Source: JBNJEM01 sp051745935
GTDB taxonomy: Bacteria; Planctomycetota; Planctomycetia; Pirellulales; Pirellulaceae
Direction of reading: 5' to 3'
Length of the DNA stretch: 7,350 bases
Assembly (NCBI GenBank): GCA_051745935.1
Contig: JBNJEM010000401.1
Span: 1 to 7,350, forward strand
Shown here: piece after piece, positions 1-6,180 of the stretch
How positions within the stretch are numbered: position 1 is the first letter of the stretch
How the letters are laid out: every line of letters starts with the position of its first letter
Position numbers and translations under genes: made by a program
Notes under the pieces: generated by a model
The model's database searches: none
What the model saw: only the letters and a program-made list of their open reading frames with translations
Told to the model about the DNA's origin: nothing

Positions 1-148
1 TTCAGGCGGTTGGAATTTTCCGGGTGGAAAGCTGCCCGACGCAGGCCGTCCTCCCGTTGGTCGGACTCGCGGCGGAGAAAACCATCCACGATCGGTATAA
101 CTATGTTTAGGCGGACCAGCCTATCCCGGTCGACTCGACCGATGATAG

Positions 149-167
149 GCCGACCACGCCGGTCGGC
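149..167. repeat. Perfect 7-bp hairpin next to a repeat copy
   Basis: GCCGACC (149-155) and GGTCGGC (161-167) pair perfectly around the loop ACGCC. The left arm is part of the TGATAGGCCGACCA repeat at 143-156. A second hairpin lies just upstream, CGGTC (127-131) with GACCG (137-141). No T-run follows on either strand, so a Rho-independent terminator is unlikely. Confidence 0.6.
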
Positions 168-255
168 ATCTCGTTTTTCCCGACGCCTCTCATTGTCCAG
201 CATAATCGCCGCCTGTCAACAAAGTTAGGGAGAATCTCTTCCGCAAATGCTACGA

Positions 256-312
256 TGATAGACGGGCCAGGATTGGACCGTGATAGGCCGACCAGACCCG
301 GTCCGTCTATCA
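256..312. repeat. Nested inverted repeats built from the 13-mer
   Basis: TGATAGACGGGCC (256-268) pairs with GGTCCGTCTATCA (300-312) over 13 positions, one of them a G-T wobble. The right arm can instead pair with the identical repeat copy at 281-286 (TGATAG with CTATCA at 307-312, GACC 290-293 with GGTC 300-303). Two mutually exclusive hairpins are therefore possible from one right arm. No coding sequence overlaps. Confidence 0.55.
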
Positions 313-371
313 CCGCCAGAATAGGCTGACCACAGCTACTTTCGGCGTCTGCGGTCCAGCGGGCTCTCGAC

Positions 372-421
372 GCCCCGGCCGACGGGGTGCGCCGTGGCCC
401 CGATTAGCGCTAGGCAGGGGC
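372..421. repeat. Two adjacent GC-rich hairpins
   Basis: CCCCG (373-377) pairs with CGGGG (383-387) around GCCGA. GCCCC (397-401) pairs with GGGGC (417-421), enclosing the palindrome TAGCGCTA. They lie at the right end of the repeat-rich region. Neither has a T-run, so the role is unknown. Confidence 0.4.
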
Positions 422-456
422 GACCTATCACGCCGAAGATGGGACGACAACGAAGC

Positions 457-507
457 AACTAACAGCTATAACTGAGGTCAAGGCAATCAACTGCCCCCGT
501 GTTAGGC
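457..507 (+). other. Weak attC-like candidate upstream of the first small gene
   Basis: GTTAGGC at 501-507 matches the integron core consensus GTTRRRY exactly. AACTAAC at 457-463 resembles the inverse core and shares the ACTAAC form of the much better site at 816-875. Between them only a short hairpin is visible (GGCA 482-485 with TGCC 492-495), so the double-stem fold expected of attC is missing. If real, this would be the left boundary of the cassette carrying the 576-821 gene. It could equally be chance. Confidence 0.2.
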
Positions 508-575
508 CGCACATTTGCCGCCTACAGGTAGTAGGCAGAAGCTTCCTATAACCAAGTTCGTCGGGCGGAGCTGAA

Positions 576-821
576 ATGAAGATCGTCAACGAGAAGCGTG
601 CGACTACGAACGAGGTGCTCCTTTGTCTGACACCGAGCGAGGCGAAGGAACTGTCGGACACTGCTGGCTATCTTGCGTTACACCCTGAAAACCATCACGC
701 TCATGTGTCAAGCAGTGACTATCGGACGGAGATTACCGTGGCTGTCTATACACGCGAGAATCTCCATGAGTTCTCGGAGGACCTGCGTGAGCTCTTGGGG
801 CCTGAATTGGAGGCCGACTAA
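576..821 (+). CDS. Small hypothetical protein in a putative gene cassette (81 aa)
   Basis: I do not recognise a named family. The 81-residue protein is acidic and soluble, with no signal peptide or membrane segment. It has a His-rich patch (HPENHHAHV, about residues 36-44) followed by a probable beta strand (TEITVAVYT, about 51-59) and a helical acidic C-terminus. The ATG at 576 is preceded by GGAG (567-570) with a 5-base spacer, a good ribosome site, and no earlier in-frame start is better. Its TAA stop (819-821) lies inside the inverse-core box of the attC-like site at 816-875, a common arrangement in integron cassettes. It reads in the same direction as the two genes that follow. A regulatory or antitoxin-like role is possible but unsupported. 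Confidence 0.65.
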   Translation: MKIVNEKRATTNEVLLCLTPSEAKELSDTAGYLALHPENHHAHVSSSDYRTEITVAVYTRENLHEFSEDLRELLGPELEAD

Positions 822-875
822 CAAGCCGTTGCAGCCGACCGGTTGCGCCGGCGGCTGAACGGTAGGACGTTGGAT
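816..875 (+). other. attC-like integron recombination site
   Basis: This 60-bp element has the order of boxes of an attC site. The inverse core is GACTAAC (816-822), one mismatch to RYYYAAC. The outer arm CCGTTGCAGCCG (826-837) pairs with CGGCTGAACGG (852-862) along its whole length except for one unpaired G (831), like the extrahelical base of folded attC sites. A central GC-rich loop contains CCGG/CCGG. The core GTTGGAT (869-875) matches GTTRRRY exactly. The upstream gene stops within the left box and the next gene starts 10 bases after the right box, as in cassette arrays. attC sites are recombined by IntI as a folded single strand. No intI gene is in view. Confidence 0.65.
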
Positions 876-884
876 GAAAAGGAT

Positions 885-2030
885 ATGAAACAGATCGGGA
901 CATTCGCAGTTGTGATCACTCTCTTGGTGGCCTTGTCATCTCAGTGCGATGCCGAGACGGAGATCAGTTCAGCCGTGCAGCAGTTGACTGCACCCGAGGA
1001 CTACAACCGCTCAAGGGCAGCGCGCGCTCTTGGCCAGATGGGGGATGAAGCGATTTCGGCCTACAATGTCCTCTACAAAGTCGCATTGTCTGACGACGTG
1101 CCGAAAGTTCGCCACGCTGCGGCGAGCGCACTTGGCAAGATCGCGCATGAAAGAGCCGTAGACCAGTTCATACAAGAACTTCAGACAAATTCTGTTGCGA
1201 CTATTCGAGAGCATTCGGTTGATGCTTTCATTCAGCATCCAATGCGCAACGCAACAGCGACCGTTCCCCTTTTTCAGGCGCTTCGCGATAAAGATGAGAA
1301 GGTGCGAAAGCGGGCTGCAATAACTCTCCAGTTCTACAAGAACGAAGAACTGGAGAGACTTCTTCTCGAATCACTGTCTGATCCAACAGACAAGGCCCGT
1401 GAACGGGCGCCGTGGCTACTCGGTCGAATGGATTCTCAAGCCGCTCTTGACACGCTCCATGGACTGCTGGATGACAACTCTGTTGACTTCCGCAAAAGTG
1501 TGGTCGCCGCACTGAGGGATATACAAAGTGAGGATTCTGTTTCGCCGTTGATTGAAGTTGTCAAACATGACAACAATGACGACGTCAGGATGCGGGCCAT
1601 ACAATGCCTCGGCGAACTGGGCGACCCACGAGCATCTACTACAGTGGCTGCTGCCCTGGATGATGAAAATCCGGAGATAAGAGCTTATGCTGCGGGGGCT
1701 GTTGCAGCCCTTGGCGTTGAACACGCAAGGCCTCGCTTGCGCGAGATTTCGAAGCAGGGCATTGGCCGCGAACGTCTCGCGGCCATCGGAGCTCTATGTC
1801 AAATGCAGGATACGAATGTCATCCCTGTCATTCGACAGCACCTTGACTCAGAGCACGATATCATCGTGGGTTACATGATAGAGGGGTTAGTTGAGTTAGG
1901 GGCCGAGGCAGAGCTTCTTCGACTACAGCAACACAGCAACCCTCTCGTTCGTTCAGCGGCAGAATCAGCCGTTAAGGAATTGAGGAAGGGGACAGAGCAT
2001 CCAACCAGACAAATCCAGCGTACGCGGTAA
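885..2030 (+). CDS. Secreted HEAT-repeat (PBS-lyase-like) protein, 381 aa
   Basis: After an N-terminal Sec signal peptide (hydrophobic core about residues 7-18, likely cleavage after CDA at 21-23) the protein is almost entirely a chain of about eleven short HEAT/PBS-lyase-type helical repeats. Visible units include NRSRAARALGQMGD (about 41-54), VPKVRHAAASALGKI, DEKVRKRAAITLQF, NDDVRMRAIQCLGELGD, NPEIRAYAAGAVAALG and NPLVRSAAESAVKELRK near the end. Such solenoids act as protein-binding scaffolds; no catalytic motif is seen. An in-frame start at 843 is possible but would place the attC-like site inside the gene and spoil the signal peptide, so ATG 885 is chosen. Its ribosome site is weak (AAAAGG very close to the ATG). 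It probably acts outside the cytoplasmic membrane; the partner is unknown. The lipoprotein gene follows after 52 bases on the same strand. Confidence 0.85.
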   Translation: MKQIGTFAVVITLLVALSSQCDAETEISSAVQQLTAPEDYNRSRAARALGQMGDEAISAYNVLYKVALSDDVPKVRHAAASALGKIAHERAVDQFIQELQTNSVATIREHSVDAFIQHPMRNATATVPLFQALRDKDEKVRKRAAITLQFYKNEELERLLLESLSDPTDKARERAPWLLGRMDSQAALDTLHGLLDDNSVDFRKSVVAALRDIQSEDSVSPLIEVVKHDNNDDVRMRAIQCLGELGDPRASTTVAAALDDENPEIRAYAAGAVAALGVEHARPRLREISKQGIGRERLAAIGALCQMQDTNVIPVIRQHLDSEHDIIVGYMIEGLVELGAEAELLRLQQHSNPLVRSAAESAVKELRKGTEHPTRQIQRTR

Positions 2031-2036
2031 ACCGCG
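2023..2036. repeat. Short hairpin spanning the HEAT-gene stop codon
   Basis: CGCGG (2023-2027) and CCGCG (2032-2036) form a perfect 5-bp stem with the loop TAAA, and the loop contains the TAA stop of the HEAT-repeat gene. There is no following T-run. No attC boxes are recognisable between this gene and the lipoprotein gene, so those two genes would share one cassette if the cassette model holds. Confidence 0.4.
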
Positions 2037-2082
2037 CCGCTGATTTGCGTCGTTCCGCGATCTGGGGGTAAACGAACTCGAG

Positions 2083-2460
2083 ATGAAACGAATCACGGTT
2101 GTGCAATTGCTCGCGGCCTCGGCTGTCTTCGTTGCTGGATGTGATGGGCGCGGACCGGAGACGGGCGAGACTATACCCGAGTCGTCGAGCCGCGAACAGG
2201 CGACTGCTCCCACGATAGCAGTTCCCGACAACGATCGATCATCACGGATTGTGCAGGTTGAGCTGTGGTATGATGCAGATCCGCATTTCGCCAAACTTGA
2301 GGCGTGGCGGTCACGTTGGCAGGGGCAAATCGAGGAGGCGTCCATGATCGGCGGGTGCGACTGTCATGTCGCCCAGTTTCGTATCCGCGCAACGCAACGT
2401 GCCGTTGATGATTTCCCCAAGTATGACGTCCGATTTACCGGCGATGGTTCGCCGAACTAG
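2083..2460 (+). CDS. Small predicted lipoprotein, 125 aa
   Basis: The N-terminus is a classic lipoprotein signal: MKR, a hydrophobic stretch (about residues 5-18) and the lipobox VAGC with the lipidated Cys at position 20, followed by Asp. A low-complexity Gly/Glu/Ser/Thr-rich linker (about 22-50) leads into a folded part of about 75 residues (from RIVQVELWYDADPH onward) containing a Cys-x-Cys pair (GGCDCHVAQ). I do not recognise the folded part. No strong ribosome site precedes ATG 2083; a GGGGG tract lies about 12 bases upstream. It should be anchored in a membrane facing the periplasm, the same compartment as its upstream neighbour, so the two may work together (inference from position only). 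The stop lies beside the attC-like candidate at 2451-2541. Confidence 0.75.
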   Translation: MKRITVVQLLAASAVFVAGCDGRGPETGETIPESSSREQATAPTIAVPDNDRSSRIVQVELWYDADPHFAKLEAWRSRWQGQIEEASMIGGCDCHVAQFRIRATQRAVDDFPKYDVRFTGDGSPN

Positions 2461-2541
2461 ATGCTGGATCGGACCCGCCAATCTGGTCGGAATCGTATGG
2501 CGAGCTGACTAGCGGCGGCCCGGTCAGCTCAGACGTTAAGC
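2451..2541 (+). other. Candidate attC-like site after the lipoprotein gene
   Basis: GAGCTGAC (2502-2509) and GTCAGCTC (2523-2530) form a perfect 8-bp inverted repeat around a 13-base GC-rich loop. Four bases later GTTAAGC (2535-2541) matches the integron core GTTRRRY exactly. A possible inverse core, GCCGAAC (2451-2457), has one mismatch and abuts the lipoprotein stop, as at the 816-875 site. The left half of the predicted fold is poor. Read on the other strand, GCTTAAC is an exact inverse core 37 bases after the stop of the minus-strand gene at 2578, so orientation is uncertain. The inverted repeat is certain; the attC reading is tentative. Confidence 0.35.
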
Positions 2542-2577
2542 GTCCTGAACGGAAAGCTTTGTGATGACATCCCGGGC

Positions 2578-2968
2578 TCAAGAACTCTTGGGCCGAATCA
2601 GTCCATCGCGATTGGCCGTCAACACGTCGCTCGACTTGCCCTTGAGCTCCACCACCACGCAGCGATCGACAGCGACGTACTCCGTGAACATCGGGAGCCC
2701 GTTGATCCTCACCACCATCTTGTGCGGGAGCGTCCGGTTGGTGTAGACGGTGGCGAAACCGAGGTCGCGGCGTGGTGAACCCTTCTTCAGATTGGGTCGA
2801 TGTGGTTCGCCATCCAGATAGATCTCGCAATCCAACTGAGCGTACGCGATGACTTCGCGAACCGCCTGACGAAGAGTAGCCACCTGGTCGCCCCGCATGA
2901 CTACTTCGGTAATCCGCATAATCCCGAAGTCCCTTCTCGAAGAAGTCGTAGCTGATCCCAACTCTCAT
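2578..2968 (-). CDS. Hypothetical protein with phage-ATPase-like C-terminus; frame conflict at its start
   Basis: The credible protein frame ends at 2578. Its middle and end (VREVIAYAQLDCEIYLDGE, then MVVRINGLPMFTEY and VLTANRDGL) remind me of the C-terminal part of phage or plasmid proteins with a histidine-kinase-like ATPase domain. That resemblance is from memory and tentative; no ATPase motifs are present, so this would be a fragment. Start choice is a puzzle. The only strong ribosome site is GGAGG seven bases before an ATG at 2966-2968, but that ATG is in another frame, giving MRVGISYDFFEKG before the frames would need a +1 shift to join. In the good frame the first ATG is at 2919 (113 aa) with a weak AAGGGA upstream, and TTG at 2961 is also possible. 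A one-base insertion near 2920-2950 in the genome or assembly would explain this. Confidence 0.55.
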
Positions 2969-3031
2969 CCGCTGTCCTCCGTTGTTGTATCATTGCCTGC
3001 GGATGTGTGGCAGCCGGAGATCCCCTGGTAA

Positions 3032-3498
3032 ATGGAGCAAACCCTTAGCAACCACATCCAGCGATGGAATAGATCAATGACACAGCGACTCGACTTAACG
3101 GGACAGCGCTTTGGCAGGCTACTGGTTTTGAGCCGCGTACCAAGCGTGAAAAGTAGGACAGCCTGGCTTTGCCGCTGTGATTGTGGGCCCGAGACCGTGA
3201 AGATCACCACATACCTCCGCAACGGCGACACGACGAGCTGTGGATGTGCCGGAAAGCGTGTATACGAAACGACATGCGGAATGGCTGGGGCCTGGACGAT
3301 GCCTTTGGTCCCACAAAGAGAAACCTCCACCTGAGATTCCTGACGTTTAACGGCGAGACACATACCTTGTCTGAATGGGCGAGGATACTGGGTGTCCGAG
3401 TGCAGGTGTTATGGTACAGACTTCATTCCTACAACTGGCCACTTGAACGTGCTTTGACAACGCCCGGTCGATCCCGCAACTCGACCGGTCTGAAATGA
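3032..3498 (+). pseudogene. Remnant of phage AP2/HNH-associated protein, frameshifted and internally deleted
   Basis: The first frame (3032-3334, better start perhaps ATG 3077) encodes LTGQRFGRLLVLSR, a Cys cluster WLCRCDCG, and TTSCGC, the N-terminal module of many phage DNA-binding or homing-endonuclease-like proteins. The family C-terminus appears in the overlapping frame that ends at 3498: RFLTFNGETHTLSEWARILG, a helix-turn-helix-like segment, then WPLERALTTP. In intact relatives the two modules lie in one frame with a longer central part, often with a species-identifying DRIDNDG-type motif. Here that centre is missing and a -1 shift is needed around 3280-3330; no standard slippery heptamer is visible. 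I read it as a dead gene; two separate short proteins or an assembly error are alternatives. It sits beside another phage-like fragment at 2578-2968. Confidence 0.7.
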
Positions 3499-3954
3499 TG
3501 CGGCCGCTGTCTTTTCAATTTTCCCCATGGCCACGATAAACGTCTGCCACCGGGAAGGTAGAATGTCTGCCCGCGCGGTCCCACTCTTGACACCAACCAG
3601 GCCCCGTCTCACCTCGCGGATAGGGAAAATCGCGGCAATGACTGGATACTGTCACCTCATGCAGACATGGACACTCTATGCCATCGCTTTCACGCCCCGG
3701 TGGCGTGTGTTTGCCACCGACATCCCCCTTAAGCTCACTCCACGGGGATCAGAGGCTCGATTACTTCATCCCTTTAAGTAATGAGTCGCCCGCTCCGGAC
3801 GTTCTCCCCCTACTCCCCACCGCCGCGTCCCGGTGCGCTGTCACCGTCATGCGGATCGGTTATTCTGCTATTCGCGAAGGAAGGGACCGCATGTTTCCTA
3901 GTTGAGTTGATCGCGGTCAGTACCAGGGACTAGGCCGTTCGGCGAGAAAGACCG
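3499..3954. other. Intergenic stretch without a convincing gene
   Basis: Open frames exist on both strands (plus 3527-3781; a minus-strand frame from about 3645 down to 3409), but neither has a good ribosome site, recognisable family or clear protein-like composition. Visible structure is limited to short inverted repeats: TTACTT (3761-3766) with AAGTAA (3776-3781), and GCGGTC-type arms either side of the sigma-factor stop. No T-rich terminator was found for the sigma gene. The stretch may be debris like the pseudogene to its left. Confidence 0.4.
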
Positions 3955-5523
3955 CTAGTCGTTGTCCGCCGGGACGATGCGGAACCTCAAAGATTCCTCT
4001 AACTTCTTCATGCGTTGGGATAGTTCCTGCACTTTTCTTGTGAGAGTTGAAACGTGCTGTCGCAGCTCATCACCGGTCATTTGCTCCAGATCTAAATCTC
4101 GCTTGTCTGCCGGAGCCTCTTTCTCGTCCTTCTCTGCCTCATTGTTGCTCATCCGCGCGAGATTTCCCAGACCCCCCAAGACCTCCTTGATGATCTCTTG
4201 GACTTTTGGTTTAGCTTTTACAATCAATTCGTTTCTGGTCCGATCTGGTGTTACAACGGCACTGGGCACAATCGTTTCCAGCAACCTCGCGACCGTCCAT
4301 GAGTCTAATCGGTCTAACGAATAGACCTCTATTACTGTTTCTCCTAAGCTACGCCGCGCCGCTACGTCCACAATCTTTTCAACGATCTCGTGGTCCTTTT
4401 CCGATGCGGAGACCACCAGCCACTTGTTCTCGCGCTGCACGAGGACCTGTGCGTCGGGCACCACCGCTTCAAGGGCCTCCCTGAGCCTTTCTAAGTCCGC
4501 TATCCGGCGCTGATAGACCTTTGTTATTAAATTGCCACCAGTTCGCTTGTCCGGCTCATCCGGTTGCGTCTTACCGGGCGACTCAGCGCCAGAGGGTTTT
4601 TTCGCGATCGCTGGCGAGATGGTTGCAGATGGTGCTTCACCGCCAGAAGGTTGTTGCTGGGCCATACTCGTCACCAGAATTGCTTTCTGCGGTTCCTGTG
4701 CCACCCCACTCTTCGAGAGGCCATGCCAACTAACCGTTGCGGCTAGTATTGCCGATGCCGCCAATAAGAGAATCTTTCTGATATTCATCACCGTTTCTCC
4801 GATCTCCGTGAGTGCTAGTTCGTGAGCTGCCGAACTGGCAGCCACGTCGGTCGTTTCTCCGGACATAAACAACTGGATGGTTTCACTGACCAGTGTCTGT
4901 ATTGCCTGCACGTCGACCCGGGACTCTTTCACCGCTGCCACAAATACACCGAACGAAACCCCACGCCGCAACAGGCGACGTCTCAGTCGCTCTTTGGCTC
5001 GCTTGAGTCGCCCCTTAACCGCCGCCATGCTGATGTCCAGGGCGCCGGCGATCTCTTCGTTGGAAAGATCCTCCAGGTAGCGAAGCGTCAGCGCGTGGCG
5101 GTCCGTGGCCGGCAGCCGGCTCAACTCCTCGTCCACCAGATGCTGCTGGTCTCGGTGGGCAATGTGGTCCAATACTTGGGAAGCGTCTTCGATCACGTCG
5201 CTTGACAACGGCTGCATATGATGCCATTTCTCTTTGGCCACGCGTGACGCAGTGCGGTAGGCTACGCCGTGCAGCCAGCAAGCCAGCGACCTGTGCCGGC
5301 GGATCTTACAGGCGCTGCGAGCTAGGACGAGGAACGTCGCTTGAAACGCATCTTCCGCCTCATGCACATCGCCGAGGACCCGGCGGCAGACGCCGAGCAC
5401 CAGCGGCCCATGGCGGATCACAAGTGTAGAAAACACCGTATGATCCCCCTCTGCCACGAAGCGTGTCAGCAGCTGGCCATCGGTCCAACCCGCATTCTCG
5501 AAGTTATCCTGTTTCGTAGCCAT
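3955..5523 (-). CDS. ECF sigma factor with membrane anchor and secretin-N-like extracytoplasmic domain, 522 aa
   Basis: This is an RNA polymerase sigma-70 factor of the ECF group. Sigma region 2 spans about residues 25-95, with DVHEAEDAFQATFLVLAR and the -10-recognising CWLHGVAYRTA. Region 4 spans about 128-185 with LPATDRHALTLRYLEDLS, EEIAGALDIS and AVKGRLKRAKERLRRRL, which bind the -35 element. Ordinary ECF factors end near residue 190. Here a linker leads to one membrane helix (about 250-268), a Pro/Ser/Gly/Gln-rich spacer (275-330), and an alpha-beta region (335-450). Its second half (VIEVYSLDRLDSWTVARLLE, then VTPDRTRNELIVKA) resembles the N-domain of secretins such as GspD, and the first half may be a degenerate copy. 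A charged coiled coil (about 475-512) ends the protein. No anti-sigma gene is adjacent, so the tail may itself sense and control the factor. ATG 5523 is chosen as the start of conserved sequence; no Shine-Dalgarno precedes it. Confidence 0.92.
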   Translation of the reverse strand: MATKQDNFENAGWTDGQLLTRFVAEGDHTVFSTLVIRHGPLVLGVCRRVLGDVHEAEDAFQATFLVLARSACKIRRHRSLACWLHGVAYRTASRVAKEKWHHMQPLSSDVIEDASQVLDHIAHRDQQHLVDEELSRLPATDRHALTLRYLEDLSNEEIAGALDISMAAVKGRLKRAKERLRRRLLRRGVSFGVFVAAVKESRVDVQAIQTLVSETIQLFMSGETTDVAASSAAHELALTEIGETVMNIRKILLLAASAILAATVSWHGLSKSGVAQEPQKAILVTSMAQQQPSGGEAPSATISPAIAKKPSGAESPGKTQPDEPDKRTGGNLITKVYQRRIADLERLREALEAVVPDAQVLVQRENKWLVVSASEKDHEIVEKIVDVAARRSLGETVIEVYSLDRLDSWTVARLLETIVPSAVVTPDRTRNELIVKAKPKVQEIIKEVLGGLGNLARMSNNEAEKDEKEAPADKRDLDLEQMTGDELRQHVSTLTRKVQELSQRMKKLEESLRFRIVPADND

Positions 5524-5530
5524 GTCTATT

Positions 5531-5536
5531 AGTATA
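5531..5536 (-). promoter_or_regulatory. Possible -10 element of the sigma-factor gene (leaderless start)
   Basis: On the minus strand TATACT lies seven bases before the sigma-factor ATG and differs from TATAAT at one position. Transcription would then begin at or within a base of the ATG, giving a leaderless message, consistent with the absence of a ribosome site. No matching -35 hexamer is found 16-18 bases upstream. Confidence 0.35.
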
Positions 5537-6140
5537 GTGCGTTCACATCGCCGACTGGGGGCGCGAAATCTGTCAAAAATGACAAAATGACTTCGGCTTT
5601 GCTATTCAACAGGGGGCGCGGACAAAAGAAGTAGTAGTCCGACGAGCGCCGATGGTTCAGGCGCGGAAACGCCACCTTGGAGGTAAGCGGCACCAACGTT
5701 TTCCCTTTCTGAGACGCACGCACCTCGATTAGCTCGCATAGGGTGGCGACGTGGACGTACACCCGACCTCGTGCCGCATCCGCAGGTGCGTGCATCCGTG
5801 GCTGGAACAGCTACTGCACGGAGCAAGCCGACCACATCGGCTGTGAGGAGAACGCAGCCGCCACATAATGCCACCCGGAACAGGACTGAGTCAACACCCG
5901 ACGCTCGATCTGACTACGCAGCCACAGAGGGTGTCCGTCACCGTCTGCAGATAGACGACGGGTCAAGCTGCTGGGGTTTGTCCAACATCGGCAGCTTAGC
6001 CGGCAACCGAGTTCCCCCTCGGTGTGCCCCACCGACTGCAGTTGTCGAATTTCCGCCCCCTACTTCGGGCGTGGACCCCGATGCGCCGGCGAGACGGGTT
6101 TAGTGCGGTCGGCGGATACGACCCGCGTTTTGGGTATGCA
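5537..6140. other. Long intergenic region without a convincing gene
   Basis: Apart from the palindrome near the sigma gene I see no gene. Frames on the minus strand (5529-5795, 5602-5874, 5811-6032) and plus strand (5771-6103) are open mainly because the sequence is GC-rich; their translations are Arg/Pro/Ser/Cys-rich, without ribosome sites or recognisable domains. No tRNA cloverleaf, IS end or rRNA sequence was recognised. Confidence 0.45.
5571..5584. promoter_or_regulatory. TGTCA-AAAA-TGACA palindrome upstream of the sigma gene
   Basis: TGTCA (5571-5575) and TGACA (5580-5584) are perfect inverted halves four bases apart, 48-61 bases upstream of the sigma-factor ATG, with another TGAC at 5588. 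The spacing fits a regulator operator or upstream element. No regulator gene is adjacent, so the binder is unknown. Confidence 0.35.
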
Positions 6141-6180
6141 CTGAATAAGGGGCGGCGGAACGCCGTCCCATTTCATTCAG
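6141..6180 (-). terminator. Bulged GC-rich hairpin at the end of the small membrane-protein gene
   Basis: GGGCGGCG (6150-6157) pairs with CGCCG-T-CCC (6161-6169) with one bulged base, and CTGAAT (6141-6146) pairs with ATTCAG (6175-6180) outside an internal loop. The structure includes the TGA stop of the minus-strand gene. Only the plus-strand side has a weak ATTTTA tail, so termination of the minus transcript is plausible but not textbook. It has the bulged-stem look of the attC-like elements nearby but lacks AAC/GTT ends. Confidence 0.4.

Larger units (their letters stand above)
1..435. repeat. Gene-free region with a cluster of TGATAGGCCGACC-like short repeats
   Basis: No credible gene is seen here. 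A degenerate 13-mer recurs in both orientations: TGATAGGCCGACCA at 143-156 and again identically at 281-294; TGATAGACGGGCC at 256-268; AATAGGCTGACCA at 320-332. On the minus strand it appears as GATAGGCTGGTCC (113-125), TGATAGACGGACC (300-312) and TGATAGGTCGCCC (419-430). Copies are irregularly spaced and several sit inside palindromes, so this resembles REP-like extragenic elements or a cluster of protein-binding sites rather than CRISPR. The repeats are directly visible; any function is unknown. Confidence 0.6.

Noticed and set aside
143..332. CRISPR array made of the TGATAGGCCGACCA copies
   Set aside because: Spacing is irregular, copies occur in both orientations, repeats are only about 13 bases and no spacers of uniform size exist.
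843..884. Upstream in-frame start of the HEAT-repeat gene at 843
   Set aside because: The extra 14 residues translate the attC-like site and precede a clean signal peptide that begins at 885.
2435..2968. Minus-strand 177-residue open frame as a full gene
   Set aside because: After about 13 residues the translation is Arg/Gly/Ser-rich low-quality sequence, it runs through the inverted repeat at 2502-2530 and overlaps the lipoprotein end. It is a shadow of the 2578-2919 frame, apart from its start signal.
3527..3781. Plus-strand 84-residue open frame and the overlapping minus frame
   Set aside because: Neither has a ribosome site or a recognisable family. Parts of the minus frame look mildly protein-like and may be debris, but not enough to annotate.
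5571..5576. TTGACA on the minus strand as the -35 of the sigma gene
   Set aside because: It lies 34 bases upstream of the TATACT candidate, twice the normal spacing; it is better explained as half of the palindrome.
5771..6103. Plus-strand 110-residue open frame
   Set aside because: No ribosome site, no recognisable domain, and Pro/Thr/Arg-rich composition as expected from GC-rich non-coding DNA.
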